From contig JBKJRD010000095.1 in the NCBI GenBank assembly GCA_046594885.1, positions 1 to 64,000 on the forward strand: a stretch of DNA of 64,000 bases. Direction: 5' to 3'. This DNA is from Methylotenera_A sp046594885. Lineage in GTDB: Bacteria > Pseudomonadota > Gammaproteobacteria > Burkholderiales > Methylophilaceae. Numbering within the stretch: the stretch's first letter is position 1; every line of letters starts with the position of its first letter. A model generated the notes under the pieces. It ran no database searches, was not told the origin of the DNA, and saw only the letters and a list, made by a program, of their open reading frames with translations. Of this stretch, positions 37,482 to 47,500 are shown in pieces. Both the position numbers and the translations under genes were made by a program.

Positions 37482-37925
37482 TTAACCACAGCCGTTTTCT
37501 AGCACCACCACGTTTTTAGCCGCGCTAAAATACTGGCTACCCGCTTTTACCACCACTTTTACATCTGCCGTTTCTGCCATTTTTATGCGTGTCACTAATT
37601 GCGGTAATGCGCCATTGCTAAAATTGAACTGCCCAATTAGTGCGGTAGGATTGTTTTCCACAAACAGCGTGATTGATTCTGTATTAGCGATGCGACTATG
37701 AATTTCTACTTGCACAATTGCGCCGTTTTCGGCTCGGTCTGGCGCGACGATATCAATATCTTTGCTGGGGATCACAACATCCATAGCCAAATTTTTAGCC
37801 GCTTCATCTAACTTAACCGCTTCAAACGCCCTATTATTCCAAGTTTGAGCTAAGGCTCGCATGGGCGAAACCATTATCACTGCTGCCATACCCAATAGCA
37901 TGGTTAAAAAATTTCTGCGTTGCAT
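37482..37925 (-). CDS. soxY: Sulfur carrier protein SoxY
   Basis: 147 residues with an N-terminal QRRNFLTMLLGMAAVIMV segment, a Tat-like twin-arginine signal (RRNFLT), which fits Tat export of SoxYZ. The mature domain shows VQVEIHSRIANTESITLFVENNP and the substrate-arm end. The protein ends NGCG, with the sulfur-binding Cys second from the end; canonical SoxY ends GGCGG, so the swinging arm is shorter and has Asn in place of the first Gly. soxZ follows after about 10 bases. The absence of other sox genes here suggests a partial pathway or a carrier role in another sulfur process. Confidence 0.9.
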   Translation of the reverse strand: MQRRNFLTMLLGMAAVIMVSPMRALAQTWNNRAFEAVKLDEAAKNLAMDVVIPSKDIDIVAPDRAENGAIVQVEIHSRIANTESITLFVENNPTALIGQFNFSNGALPQLVTRIKMAETADVKVVVKAGSQYFSAAKNVVVLENGCG

Positions 37926-37931
37926 ATTGTG

Positions 37932-39467
37932 TTAACTCTCTTTCTGGTTTGCCGCCTGCAATCGGCGCAATTCTTTTAATCGCGACTCAACTATCGATTG
38001 TTCATAAAAATTACCATCGCTGGCTTTTGCAGCCAAATCAAACTGTTCAATGGCTTTAGTTAAATTATATTGGCGATAATAGGCCTCACCCTGCGCTTGA
38101 AAACGCAACAAATCTTTGCCTTTTGCGGTGTGTGCTTTCGCCATTATTTCATAAAAGTAGGCATCCGCTGGGTAAAGTGCTTGCTTTTCGGCAATCAGCT
38201 CTAAGGCTTTATCCGGCTGACGAATCGCCAAAAAATGCTCTGCATAACCATAAATTAACGCGCGATGCTCTGGAAACAAACTGAGCGCTTTAGCATATTG
38301 TGCAGCGGCAGCTTGTGGATGATTGCGCGCCACTTCGATTTTAGCGGCCAAGTTTTCAAAAAAAGCGTGTCGTGGTGCATGCGTTCTCAGCCATTGTATT
38401 TGCACATCGGCGCCAGTTAAGTCATTTTTGCGCAGCATGGCCACCGCCAAACCATAATGCTCTGCAGCCTCGTTGGCAAAGCGGCGCTCTCTAATATTTA
38501 GTTGAAACTGTTCTATCGCTGCTTGCGCCATGCCGTTGTTAGCACGCAGTTTTGCCTTCACCAAACCAAATTCAACACTGTCAGTCACTTGCTTATAGGG
38601 CATTGAATCCACGCGATTGGACATATCCGCGATACGCTCGACTGTGAGTGGGTGAGTGCGTAAAAAACTGGGTGCCGTGCCTTCTACAAAGCGGTTGCCA
38701 CGCTGTAGTGTGGCAAAAAAAGCGGGCATTGCGCGCGTATCAAAACCTGCTGCATCTAAAATGGTTAATCCAACACGGTCGGCTTCGCGCTCATGCTCGC
38801 GAGAGTAATCTAGTTGTCGTGCCACACTTGAAGCAGTTGCCGTTGTTAAAGCCCCAGAAGCGAGCTCTGGATTGCTTCGTGATACCAGCAAAGCCAATGC
38901 AATGCCTGCAATATTTTTAAAAGTATCGTATTTTTGCGACGCTAACATGCGCGCTAAATGCCGCTGTGTCACATGACCAATTTCGTGCCCAAGCACGCTG
39001 GCCATTTCTGATTCACTGTTTGAAGCTAATATTAACCCGGTGTGCATACCAATCACGCCGCCTGGCATGGCAAACGCGTTAATAGAATTGTCGCGCACCA
39101 CAAAAAAATGAAATGTTTGCCGTTTGTCTGGGCTACTTTCTGCTAACTTTTGCCCAATCGCTTGCAAATAATCCGTGACTTCTACATCTTGCAACACCTC
39201 ATCGCTCACCGCCACTTCACGCAAAATTTGCTCGCCTATACGTTGCTCATCTTGCGGGGTTAAAACCGTTTGTGCAATATCGCCCAAGTCTGGCAAATCG
39301 TTATCTATATTGGGGCTTGGTAAGTTGGTATTTAATGGGCCGCGATTTAGATATGGCTTACCCGAAATCGCAGGCTCATCTGCAGCATCCGCAAACGCTG
39401 TTTGCGCAAACAGTAGCGTTACAATCGCAACGATTGGCATCATAAATAATAATTTAAACTGCATCAT
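37932..39467 (-). CDS. bepA: M48 metalloprotease with TPR repeats, BepA/YfgC type
   Basis: Periplasmic zinc protease/chaperone that helps assembly of outer-membrane proteins such as LptD. A signal peptide (LLFMMPIVAIVTLLFAQTAFA) is followed by the M48 domain with zinc motif HEIGHVTQRH near residue 150 and the third ligand Glu in YSREHEREADRVG. From about residue 310, several TPR units form the C-terminal half (for example AAAQYAKALSLFPEHRALIYGY). The 511-residue length fits BepA. Link with lptF/lptG in the same window is functional, not operonic. soxY begins 6 bases after its stop. Confidence 0.9.
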   Translation of the reverse strand: MMQFKLLFMMPIVAIVTLLFAQTAFADAADEPAISGKPYLNRGPLNTNLPSPNIDNDLPDLGDIAQTVLTPQDEQRIGEQILREVAVSDEVLQDVEVTDYLQAIGQKLAESSPDKRQTFHFFVVRDNSINAFAMPGGVIGMHTGLILASNSESEMASVLGHEIGHVTQRHLARMLASQKYDTFKNIAGIALALLVSRSNPELASGALTTATASSVARQLDYSREHEREADRVGLTILDAAGFDTRAMPAFFATLQRGNRFVEGTAPSFLRTHPLTVERIADMSNRVDSMPYKQVTDSVEFGLVKAKLRANNGMAQAAIEQFQLNIRERRFANEAAEHYGLAVAMLRKNDLTGADVQIQWLRTHAPRHAFFENLAAKIEVARNHPQAAAAQYAKALSLFPEHRALIYGYAEHFLAIRQPDKALELIAEKQALYPADAYFYEIMAKAHTAKGKDLLRFQAQGEAYYRQYNLTKAIEQFDLAAKASDGNFYEQSIVESRLKELRRLQAANQKES

Positions 39468-39591
39468 TGTTATGATAATGCTTTAAGTCGCTTAGTTCAT
39501 GACAAAAGTTTGCGGCGCATGGTCATAATGGATGCTTCATGGCAAAATTTAAACCGCATCATTAACCTTAGAAAGTAATCTTGAGAATTCT

Positions 39592-40083
39592 ATGAGCCAA
39601 CCTAAAAAAACCCTCACCCACTTTGATAACAGTGGCCAAGCACACATGGTTGACGTTGGTGACAAAGCCCTTACGCGCCGTGTTGCGATTGCTACTGGCA
39701 GCATTAGCATGTTAGCCACAACCTTAACGCTTATTCAACAAGGCCATGCAAAAAAAGGCGATGTGCTAGGCATTGCGCGTATTGCGGCTATTCAAGCCAG
39801 TAAAAAAACCGCGGATTTAATTCCGCTATGCCATCCGATTTCGCTCACAAAAGTATCCGTTACATTTGAAATAAATACCGCGCAAAATAGTGTTAAATGT
39901 ACGGCAATCTGCGAAACCACAGGCCAAACGGGTGTGGAAATGGAGGCTTTAACCGCAGTGAGCGTAGGCTTACTGACCATTTACGACATGTGTAAGGCCG
40001 TAGACCGCGGTATGGCAATAGTTGAAATCAAATTAATAGAAAAACACGGTGGGAAATCTGGTCATTGGGTGATAAGCGGCTAA
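39592..40083 (+). CDS. moaC: Cyclic pyranopterin monophosphate synthase MoaC
   Basis: Second step of molybdenum cofactor synthesis, converting 3',8-cyclo-7,8-dihydro-GTP to cyclic pyranopterin monophosphate. Signatures are HMVDVGDKALTRRVAIATG at the start, KKTADLIPLCHPISLTKV with the catalytic His region, and TGVEMEALTAVSVGLLTIYD then MCKAVDRGM. The 163-residue length is normal. It is monocistronic and divergent from bepA. The cofactor it helps to make is required by the PaoABC-type aldehyde oxidoreductase at 59-63 kb. Confidence 0.96.
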   Translation: MSQPKKTLTHFDNSGQAHMVDVGDKALTRRVAIATGSISMLATTLTLIQQGHAKKGDVLGIARIAAIQASKKTADLIPLCHPISLTKVSVTFEINTAQNSVKCTAICETTGQTGVEMEALTAVSVGLLTIYDMCKAVDRGMAIVEIKLIEKHGGKSGHWVISG

Positions 40084-40119
40084 GCATGCCATACTTAACC
40101 ACTCAAAAGACTTAAAAAA

Positions 40120-40962
40120 TTATTTACCGCCAATCAAGCTTTTAACTGCGCCCACTAAATCGCCAGGCATGATAACGATTTTACTATTATGAGAATCCGC
40201 AATTTTTTGCATTGAAGTAATATAGCGGTCACCCAATAAAAACATGGCCGAGGCGTTATTTTCTTTGACCGCTTCGGTAATAAATTTAATCGATTCTGCC
40301 GATGCTTTTGCTGCCACCATTTGTGCCTCTGCATCTTTGCGTGCCGCTTCTAAGCGCGCTTCTGCGTTTAAAATAAGCGATTGTTTTGCACCTTCTGCTT
40401 CTGTTACCACGGCCACACGTTCACGTTCTGCCGCGGCTTGGCGTTCCATCGCGTCTTGCATATTATTGGATGGTTTAATATCTTGAATTTCAACCGATTT
40501 AACCGTCAAACCCCAATCCAATGCTTCATCTGCGATGGCTAATTTCAGTTCGGTTTTAATCCGATCGCGCGAAGTTAACGCGTGATTAAGCTCCATGCCG
40601 CCAATAATCGAGCGTAAATTGGTTTGCACCATATTACGCATCGCTTCACGGAAATTTTCAATGCCATATACGGCGCGCTCAATATTGCTGACTTTAATAA
40701 ACGCCACCGCGTTGGCTAAAATCACTGCGTTATCCGCCGTAATCACTTCTTGCTGCGGAATTTCTAAAATAATGTCTTTGGTGGTGACTTTATAGCTGAC
40801 TTTAGTGAAAACAGGGTTAATCACATGCAAGCCTGGGCTTAATACACCTGCAAATTTACCTAGTCTTTCTACTACCCATTCTTCGCCCTGCGGCACAATA
40901 CGCACGCCTTTAAAAATGGCAACTGCTACTAAAAAGATGAGTATTAAACTGAATTCGGTCAT
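40120..40962 (-). CDS. SPFH/paraslipin-type membrane protein (QmcA-like)
   Basis: 280 residues. An N-terminal membrane anchor (SLILIFLVAVAIFKGV) is followed by the SPFH/band-7 domain: VPQGEEWVVERLGKFAGVLSPG, LEIPQQEVITADNAVI, AVYGIENFREAMRNMVQTNLR and the family signature WGLTVKSVEIQDIKP. An Ala/Glu-rich coiled coil (about 170-235) precedes the C-terminal region. Such proteins form oligomeric membrane scaffolds. The NfeD partner gene lies 22 bases upstream, the typical slipin/NfeD pair. Confidence 0.9.
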   Translation of the reverse strand: MTEFSLILIFLVAVAIFKGVRIVPQGEEWVVERLGKFAGVLSPGLHVINPVFTKVSYKVTTKDIILEIPQQEVITADNAVILANAVAFIKVSNIERAVYGIENFREAMRNMVQTNLRSIIGGMELNHALTSRDRIKTELKLAIADEALDWGLTVKSVEIQDIKPSNNMQDAMERQAAAERERVAVVTEAEGAKQSLILNAEARLEAARKDAEAQMVAAKASAESIKFITEAVKENNASAMFLLGDRYITSMQKIADSHNSKIVIMPGDLVGAVKSLIGGK

Positions 40963-40984
40963 GTGGATTTTCCTTAAAAATTAA

Positions 40985-41428
40985 CTAAATCGCTTGAATG
41001 CGTAATGTATTGCCTTCTACTGCAACGACACGCGCTTGCGTGCCTTCTGTAATCGTTTCATTGGCAACAGCAGGCCATTCGCGGCTACCCATTAAGCCTT
41101 GCGTAAATTGTATTTTACCTGTTTGATCAGCGCTACAGGCTTCAACCACCGTGCCAATACGGCCAATTTCCTCGCCTTGCGCTTGACCCACCCGCGAATG
41201 TGTTTCAGTTTTTTTGTAATTCAACTTCCAAATGGCCAATGAGCCAATGGACAAGGCAGCAAAAATAGCAAACTGCACAGCAACTGGCATGGCGGGAAAC
41301 AACCAAGTAGCAATGGCCACGCATAAGGCAGAAACACCAAACCAAAGCACATAAACCGTGCCAGTTGCCATTTCTATGGCTAATAATACCAAGCCAATCA
41401 CACCCCACATCCACATTGCTTGCAGCAT
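40985..41428 (-). CDS. NfeD family protein
   Basis: 147 residues with N-terminal membrane helices (about 5-30, 33-52 and 55-72) and a C-terminal OB-fold domain: GRIGTVVEACSADQTGKIQF, GSREWPAVANETITEGTQARVVAVEGNTLRI, interrupted by short turns. This is the short NfeD1b-like form without the N-terminal ClpP-like protease. It is paired with the paraslipin gene and probably forms a complex with it in the membrane. Confidence 0.88.
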   Translation of the reverse strand: MLQAMWMWGVIGLVLLAIEMATGTVYVLWFGVSALCVAIATWLFPAMPVAVQFAIFAALSIGSLAIWKLNYKKTETHSRVGQAQGEEIGRIGTVVEACSADQTGKIQFTQGLMGSREWPAVANETITEGTQARVVAVEGNTLRIQAI

Positions 41429-41566
41429 ATTGACACCCTCAATCAGTGTTAAGTTAAGTGGATAATGGTATCACTATTATTTTAAAAAAACCCTGTTTGT
41501 AACGGTTAACATGAACCTAATATTGGCTGCTAAGCTCCTATTCAACTCTACTTAACCATCAAAAAC

Positions 41567-43159
41567 ATGCAAAATCCTGTTCATATTGTCTGGTTTAAAC
41601 GCGATTTACGCATACAGGATCACGCACCACTTAATCGCGCTTGTGCTTCAGGCCACGTCTTGCCACTCTATTGCTGGGAGCCCAGCCAATGGTCTGGTGA
41701 CGATTATGTCGCGCAACATCAAGCGTTTATTGCCGAATGTTTAGTTGATCTGAAACAAGCCTTAACCAGCATTGGCTTGCCTTTAATGGTTTCTAACCTC
41801 GGCATTGTTGAAACATTGCAAGGCATTAAAAACCAATCGCCCATTGCCGGGTTATATAGCCACGAGGAAACAGGCAATGGCGCTAGTTTTTTGGTGGATA
41901 AAGCCGTGGCCGATTGGTGCAAAGCACAGCAAATTAATTGGCAACAATCGCCACAAAATGGCGTGGTCAGGCGTTTAAAAAATCGCAACCATTGGAACAG
42001 CCAATGGGAACAGCGCATGTGCGCGCCTATCATCACAACGCCAAATTCACTAGTTGCAGCGCCGCTCATCATCTTGCCATCAAGCAATATTGCACAAGCA
42101 AAAGGCCTTGATAAGCCTAAGCGCCAACGTGGTGGGCGCAGCAATGGATTATCTGTATTGAACAGTTTTTTAGATGGCCGCGCGGCCAAGTTTCGCGGCG
42201 GCATTTCAAGCCCATTGACTGCTGTTACCGCTGGCTCGCGGCTTTCACCTTATTTAGCCTATGGCTGCCTTTCAATGCGCGAAGTGGTACAAGCCACGCG
42301 TGCGCGCAGAGAATGGGCGAATCAAATGCCACATCTTTTCCCTAAAAGTTTGAATAGTGGGCTTATTGGCTTTGAAAGCCGTTTGCACTGGCACTGCCAT
42401 TTTATGCAAAAGCTAGAATCAGAACCTGAAATGGAGTTTGAAAACCTGCACCACGCGCATGATGGCATGCGTGATGAAGCACTTTGTGATGTTGATTCGC
42501 AGCGCCATCTGGCTAGTTGGAGCAAAGGCGAAACTGGCTGGCCATTGGTGGACGCGTGCATGGCGATGCTGCGCGAAACAGGTTGGATTAATTTTCGCAT
42601 GCGCGCCCTATTAATGAGCACGGCATCTTATTTATATTGGTTGCACTGGCGTCAATCTGGCCTGCATCTGGCGCGCGAATTTTTAGATTATGAACCTGGC
42701 ATTCACTGGGCACAAAGCCAAATGCAAAGCGGCACCACGGGCATTAATACCTTGCGTATTTACAGTCCAATTAAACAGGCGCAAGATCAAGACCCAACAG
42801 GCGCATTTGTGCGGCATTGGTTACCTGCACTCAAAAATGTGCCCGATACTTGGATTTTTGAACCGTACTTAATGCCCAAAGCACAGCAAAAACAATATGG
42901 ATGTGAGCTTGAAAAACACTATCCAGCGCCAATTGTTGATATCGCCATTGCGATGCGCGAAGCCAGAGCTAAAATTAAGCAGGTACGCCAACAGGCAGGC
43001 GCGCTTGATGAAACGCAAGCAATCATTCAAAAACATGCCTCGCGCAAAGGCATGCTGGGTAGTATTCGCGACGCAAATGGGCAAGCATTAGTCGTAAAAA
43101 AACGTCAAAAAAAGAGTACACTGATGAAACTAAAGCATTCACAACAAGAACTTTTTTAA
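41567..43159 (+). CDS. Cryptochrome/photolyase family protein, conventional domain order
   Basis: 530 residues. An N-terminal alpha/beta photolyase domain (VHIVWFKRDLRIQDHAPL, LPLYCWEPSQW, to about residue 165) precedes the helical FAD-binding domain (SRLSPYLAYGCLSMREV, GETGWPLVDACMAMLRETGW). The flavin region reads DYEPGIHWAQSQMQSGTTG instead of the classical DGDLAANNGGWQW, so the usual N5-facing Asn and nearby Trp are absent. This variant occurs as a conserved subgroup among proteobacterial proteins, as far as I recall, and its repair activity is not clear. The C-terminus is basic. The stop overlaps the start of the next gene in TAATG, so the two are translationally coupled. Confidence 0.88.
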   Translation: MQNPVHIVWFKRDLRIQDHAPLNRACASGHVLPLYCWEPSQWSGDDYVAQHQAFIAECLVDLKQALTSIGLPLMVSNLGIVETLQGIKNQSPIAGLYSHEETGNGASFLVDKAVADWCKAQQINWQQSPQNGVVRRLKNRNHWNSQWEQRMCAPIITTPNSLVAAPLIILPSSNIAQAKGLDKPKRQRGGRSNGLSVLNSFLDGRAAKFRGGISSPLTAVTAGSRLSPYLAYGCLSMREVVQATRARREWANQMPHLFPKSLNSGLIGFESRLHWHCHFMQKLESEPEMEFENLHHAHDGMRDEALCDVDSQRHLASWSKGETGWPLVDACMAMLRETGWINFRMRALLMSTASYLYWLHWRQSGLHLAREFLDYEPGIHWAQSQMQSGTTGINTLRIYSPIKQAQDQDPTGAFVRHWLPALKNVPDTWIFEPYLMPKAQQKQYGCELEKHYPAPIVDIAIAMREARAKIKQVRQQAGALDETQAIIQKHASRKGMLGSIRDANGQALVVKKRQKKSTLMKLKHSQQELF

Positions 43160-44394
43160 TGTCGGCAACCAAACTTATTATTCCGTGCGACCGTGCCGAA
43201 CGTCTGCAATATATCAGACGCATGTTTCCGCAAGCCACTGGCTCATTTTTGAGCGATGAGTGGCGCGGCGGTAGACATGAAGCGCTTAAACGTTTAAACA
43301 GCATTGATGCCATTGCTTATAATCGTAATCGCAATTTTCTTAATGGCGCGGTCACCAAACTTTCTCCCTATTTTCGACATGGTTGCTTAACCTTAAAAGA
43401 AGCATCTGACAGCGCGCGCGGACGTTTTCATGAGCATGCAGAAAAATTTGTATTTGAACTGGCTTGGCGCGATTATTGGCGCCGTGTTTGGTACAACTTG
43501 GGCGATGGTATCTTTAGCGATATTGAAGACCCAAAAGTAGCGCTGGGCGATAAATTAATGCCCGATTTTATTCGTCAAGGCATTACTGGATTGCCTTGTA
43601 TGGATGGATTTATTCGCGATTTAACCCAATATGGTTATGTGCATAATCATGCACGCATGTGGTTTGCAGCTTATGTGGTGCATTGGCTAAAAGTCGATTG
43701 GCGTGAAGCAGCTGATTGGTTTGAGCATCACTTGCTCGATGGCGATAAAGCCTCTAATCATTTATCCTGGCAATGGGTTGCATCACTATTTAGCTCAAAG
43801 CCTTATTATTTTAATAAAGAAAATTTGGCGCGCTTCACAGGCGAAAAATATTGCGCCAATTGCAAAGTAAGCTGCCCTTTTGATGCCAGCTACGAAGTAC
43901 TTAACGATAGATTATTCGCTAATTTAGCCCCAACAACCGCCAAAAAACATAAAGTGAGCATTCCACTAAAAGTGGCCATGTCTACACATCAAGCAGTGGC
44001 GATTTTTGTGCATGATGAAATGCTCTCTGCCGCCCACCCCTTAATGCACAAGCCGATGCCAAAGATATTTGTGTTTGACGATATGTTGCATGGCAGATGG
44101 CCACTTAAGCGCATACAGTTTGTGGCTGATTGCTTAAGTGAATTGCAAGATATTGAAGTATGGATGGGCGACACCCGCGACGTGCTTAAGCAACGCGGTG
44201 TTGGTCAAGTGATTACGCAGCAAACGCCCAATATGCAAATTAAAGCGCTGCTCGAGGCTTTCAACACCACTTGGCAGCCTGAAGTTAAATTTACTGATAT
44301 TGAAATTAGCGAAAAACGCCTTAAACGTTTCTCGCGTTATTGGGAAAAAGTCGGGCCAGCCTTATTCGGTGATAATGTTTCTAGTCAACCTTAA
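43159..44394 (+). CDS. Photolyase-like protein with permuted domains (FAD domain first, alpha/beta domain last)
   Basis: 411 residues. Residues about 32-228 form a photolyase FAD-binding domain: WRGGRHEALKRL, KLSPYFRHGCLTLKEA, ELAWRDYWRRVWYN, YVHNHARMWFAAYVVHW, DGDKASNHLSWQWVASLF, where Asn200 and Trp204/206 keep the flavin-site pattern. The usual N-terminal alpha/beta domain is missing. Instead residues about 277-382 look like that domain placed last: AVAIFVHDEMLSAAHPLM, KIFVFDDML, LKRIQFVADCLSEL, DIEVWMGDTRDVL, VGQVITQQTPNMQIKALLEA. Between them lies CANCKVSC (Cys232, 235, 239), a possible metal site. It is coupled to the upstream photolyase gene, suggesting a heteromeric or sequential function. 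Confidence 0.8.
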   Translation: MSATKLIIPCDRAERLQYIRRMFPQATGSFLSDEWRGGRHEALKRLNSIDAIAYNRNRNFLNGAVTKLSPYFRHGCLTLKEASDSARGRFHEHAEKFVFELAWRDYWRRVWYNLGDGIFSDIEDPKVALGDKLMPDFIRQGITGLPCMDGFIRDLTQYGYVHNHARMWFAAYVVHWLKVDWREAADWFEHHLLDGDKASNHLSWQWVASLFSSKPYYFNKENLARFTGEKYCANCKVSCPFDASYEVLNDRLFANLAPTTAKKHKVSIPLKVAMSTHQAVAIFVHDEMLSAAHPLMHKPMPKIFVFDDMLHGRWPLKRIQFVADCLSELQDIEVWMGDTRDVLKQRGVGQVITQQTPNMQIKALLEAFNTTWQPEVKFTDIEISEKRLKRFSRYWEKVGPALFGDNVSSQP

Positions 44395-44526
44395 ATTAAG
44401 CAGCTTAATCGGCTCATTCAAGGCAGTTAATACCGTATTGTTTGCGGCTACTTAACCCTATTTTTTAATCAATTTTTGCATACGCTTGCAGCAAAGACTT
44501 TTGCTTGCCTATGATAAAATACGCGC

Positions 44527-47500
44527 ATGACTCAGCCAAACATCACCAGCAAAGCACTCGCTAAATCTTTTGACCCCAAAGCCATTGAAAGCCATTGGTA
44601 TGCTTTTTGGGAAAGCCGTGGTTTTTATGCCGCAGGTTTCAGCAAACCTACAGCGTCTAATCCTAATGTTAAAGACAACTTTTGTATTTTATTGCCGCCA
44701 CCCAATGTCACAGGTACGCTGCATATGGGACATGGCTTTAATCAAACGCTGATGGATGCGCTAACGCGTTATCACCGCATGCGTGGCGATAATACGCTTT
44801 GGCAACCTGGCACAGACCATGCAGGTATTGCCACCCAAATAGTGGTAGAACGCCAGTTAGATGCGCAAGGTATTACACGGCACAGTCTTGTAAAAGACTA
44901 CGGAAATAAGCTTGGGCGTGAGAAATTCCTAGAAAAAGTGTGGGAGTGGAAAGAATACTCAGGCGGCACCATTACTCAGCAAATGCGCCGTTTAGGTACT
45001 TCGCCTGACTGGTCGCGCGAACGCTTTACCATGGACGAAGGTTTGAATAAAACCGTCACCGAAACCTTTGTGCGTTTGTATAACGAAGGCTTGATTTACC
45101 GTGGTAAAAGATTAGTCAATTGGGATGTTAAGTTAGGCACAGCCGTTTCAGATTTAGAAGTAGTACAAGAAGAAGAAGACGGCTTTATGTGGCATATCAA
45201 CTACCCGCTAGCGGATGGCTCAGGCAGTTTAACGGTAGCGACTACACGCCCAGAAACCATGCTAGGCGATGTTGCGGTGATGGTGCACCCTGAAGATGCG
45301 CGCTATAAAAACTGGGTCGGAAAAAGTGTTAAGTTACCGCTTTGTAATCGCGAAATCCCCATTATTGCCGATGATTACGTGGATATGGAGTTTGGTACAG
45401 GTTGCGTAAAAGTAACGCCTGCACATGATTTTAATGATTATGCGGTTGGACAGCGCCACCAATTACCAATGATAGAAATTTTATCATTGGCAGGCTTAGT
45501 GAATGAAAATGCGCCTGAACAATATCTTGGTTTAAATGTAATTGCTGCGCGCAAATTGGTGGTAGAAAATTTAGAAGCTGGCGACTATTTAGTTAAAACC
45601 GAAAAACATAAACTCAAAGTGCCGCGCGGCGACCGTACAGGCGTAGTGATTGAACCAATGCTGACTGACCAGTGGTTTGTGGCAATGAGCAAATCTGATG
45701 AATCAGGTAAAAGCATTACGCAAAAAGCATTAGATGTGGTGGCTAGCGGCGAGATTAAATTCTATCCCGATAATTGGGTGAATACCTATAACCAATGGCT
45801 GAACAATATTCAAGATTGGTGTATTTCACGCCAGCTTTGGTGGGGGCATCAAATCCCTGCATGGTATTCAGATACTGGAAAAGTGTATGTGGCGCATGAT
45901 GAAGCAGAAGCCAAATCTTTAGCCGCCAAAGATGGGTATACGGGTAACTTGAAACGTGATGATGATGTATTAGATACGTGGTATTCATCTGCGCTGTGGC
46001 CATTTTCAACCTTAGATTGGACAGGCGATGATGCGATTGACGCGCAAAACCAAGCGTTACAACAATTTTTACCGTCTAGCGTACTTGTCACAGGGTTTGA
46101 TATTATCTTTTTCTGGGTGGCGCGCATGGTCATGATGACTAAGCACATCACTGGCAAAATTCCGTTTAAGCATGTGTATGTGCATGGCTTAATCCGCGAT
46201 GCCGAAGGCCAAAAGATGAGTAAATCTAAAGGCAATGTGCTTGACCCGATTGATTTGATTGACGGCATTTCTTTGCCCGATTTAATCAAAAAACGCACGA
46301 CAGGTTTGATGAATCCTAAAGATGCTGAAAAAATTGAAAAGCGCACCAAAAAAGAATTCCCAGAAGGCATTGCCGCTTATGGCACTGATGCGTTGCGGTT
46401 TACTTTTGCCGCATTGGCCTCGCCAGGGCGTGATATTAAGTTTGATTTGCAACGCTGTGATGGCTACCGAAACTTTTGCAATAAACTGTGGAACGCCACG
46501 CGTTTTGTTTTGATGAACGTACAAAATGAAGACGGTAGTTTAAAAGATTGTGGCTTAGAAGATTGCGCCACTAAGCCAGAGGGATATTTATTTTTCTCCC
46601 CTGCTGACCGTTGGATTGTGAGCAAACTACAGCGCACAGAGGCAGAAGTTGAACGCGCGTTTGCCGATTACCGATTCGATTTAGCCGCTAAAGCCATGTA
46701 TGAGTTTGTGTGGGATGAATACTGCGATTGGTATTTAGAACTGGCAAAAGTGCAGCTACAGGCGGAACGTGAAGATAAAGTGCAGCTGCAAGCGGAACGC
46801 CTAAATGAAGTGCAGCTACAGGCGGAACGTGAAGATAAAGTGCAGCTGCAAGCGGAACGTCAAGAAGGGTCACAGATTCAAACGGTCGATGAAGCGAGCC
46901 AACGCGGCACCCGCAGAACCTTGATTCGTGTGCTGGAAACTATGTTGCGTTTGGTGCATCCGATTATGCCATTTATCACCGAAGAAATCTGGGCGACTAT
47001 TGGCTCCATCAGTGGCAAAACTGGCCCAAGCATTATGCTAGAAGCCTATCCAATAGCGCAGCCAACTAAGTTAGATGAAACTGCCGAGGCATGGGTTGCG
47101 CAGTTAAAACAAATGGTAGATGCCTGCCGCAGCTTACGTGGCGAAATGGGCATTTCGCCCGCCGCGCGCGTGCCACTTATCGCCAACGGTAATACAGAAC
47201 AATTGGCCACTTATGCGCCCTATTTAAAAGCTTTGGCTAAATTAGATCATGTGTCGATTGTGACACAGCTGCCAGAAGCTGATGCGCCGGTGATGCTGGT
47301 TAATGACTTTAAATTGATGCTAAAAGTAGAAATTGATGTAGCCGCAGAAAAAGAACGTTTGGCTAAAGAAATCGCCAGATTACAAGCCGAAATCGGCAAA
47401 GCCAATGGCAAGCTCAATAATGCAAGCTTTATAGCGCGCGCACCTGCAACGGTGGTGGCTTTAGAAAAAGCGCGTGTGGCCGAATTTAGTGCAAATGCCG

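Noticed and set aside
46688..46873. Minus-strand open frame with Leu/Val/Ala repeats opposite the valS repeat
   Set aside because: It is the antisense shadow of the 30-bp units; no ribosome site and no independent support.
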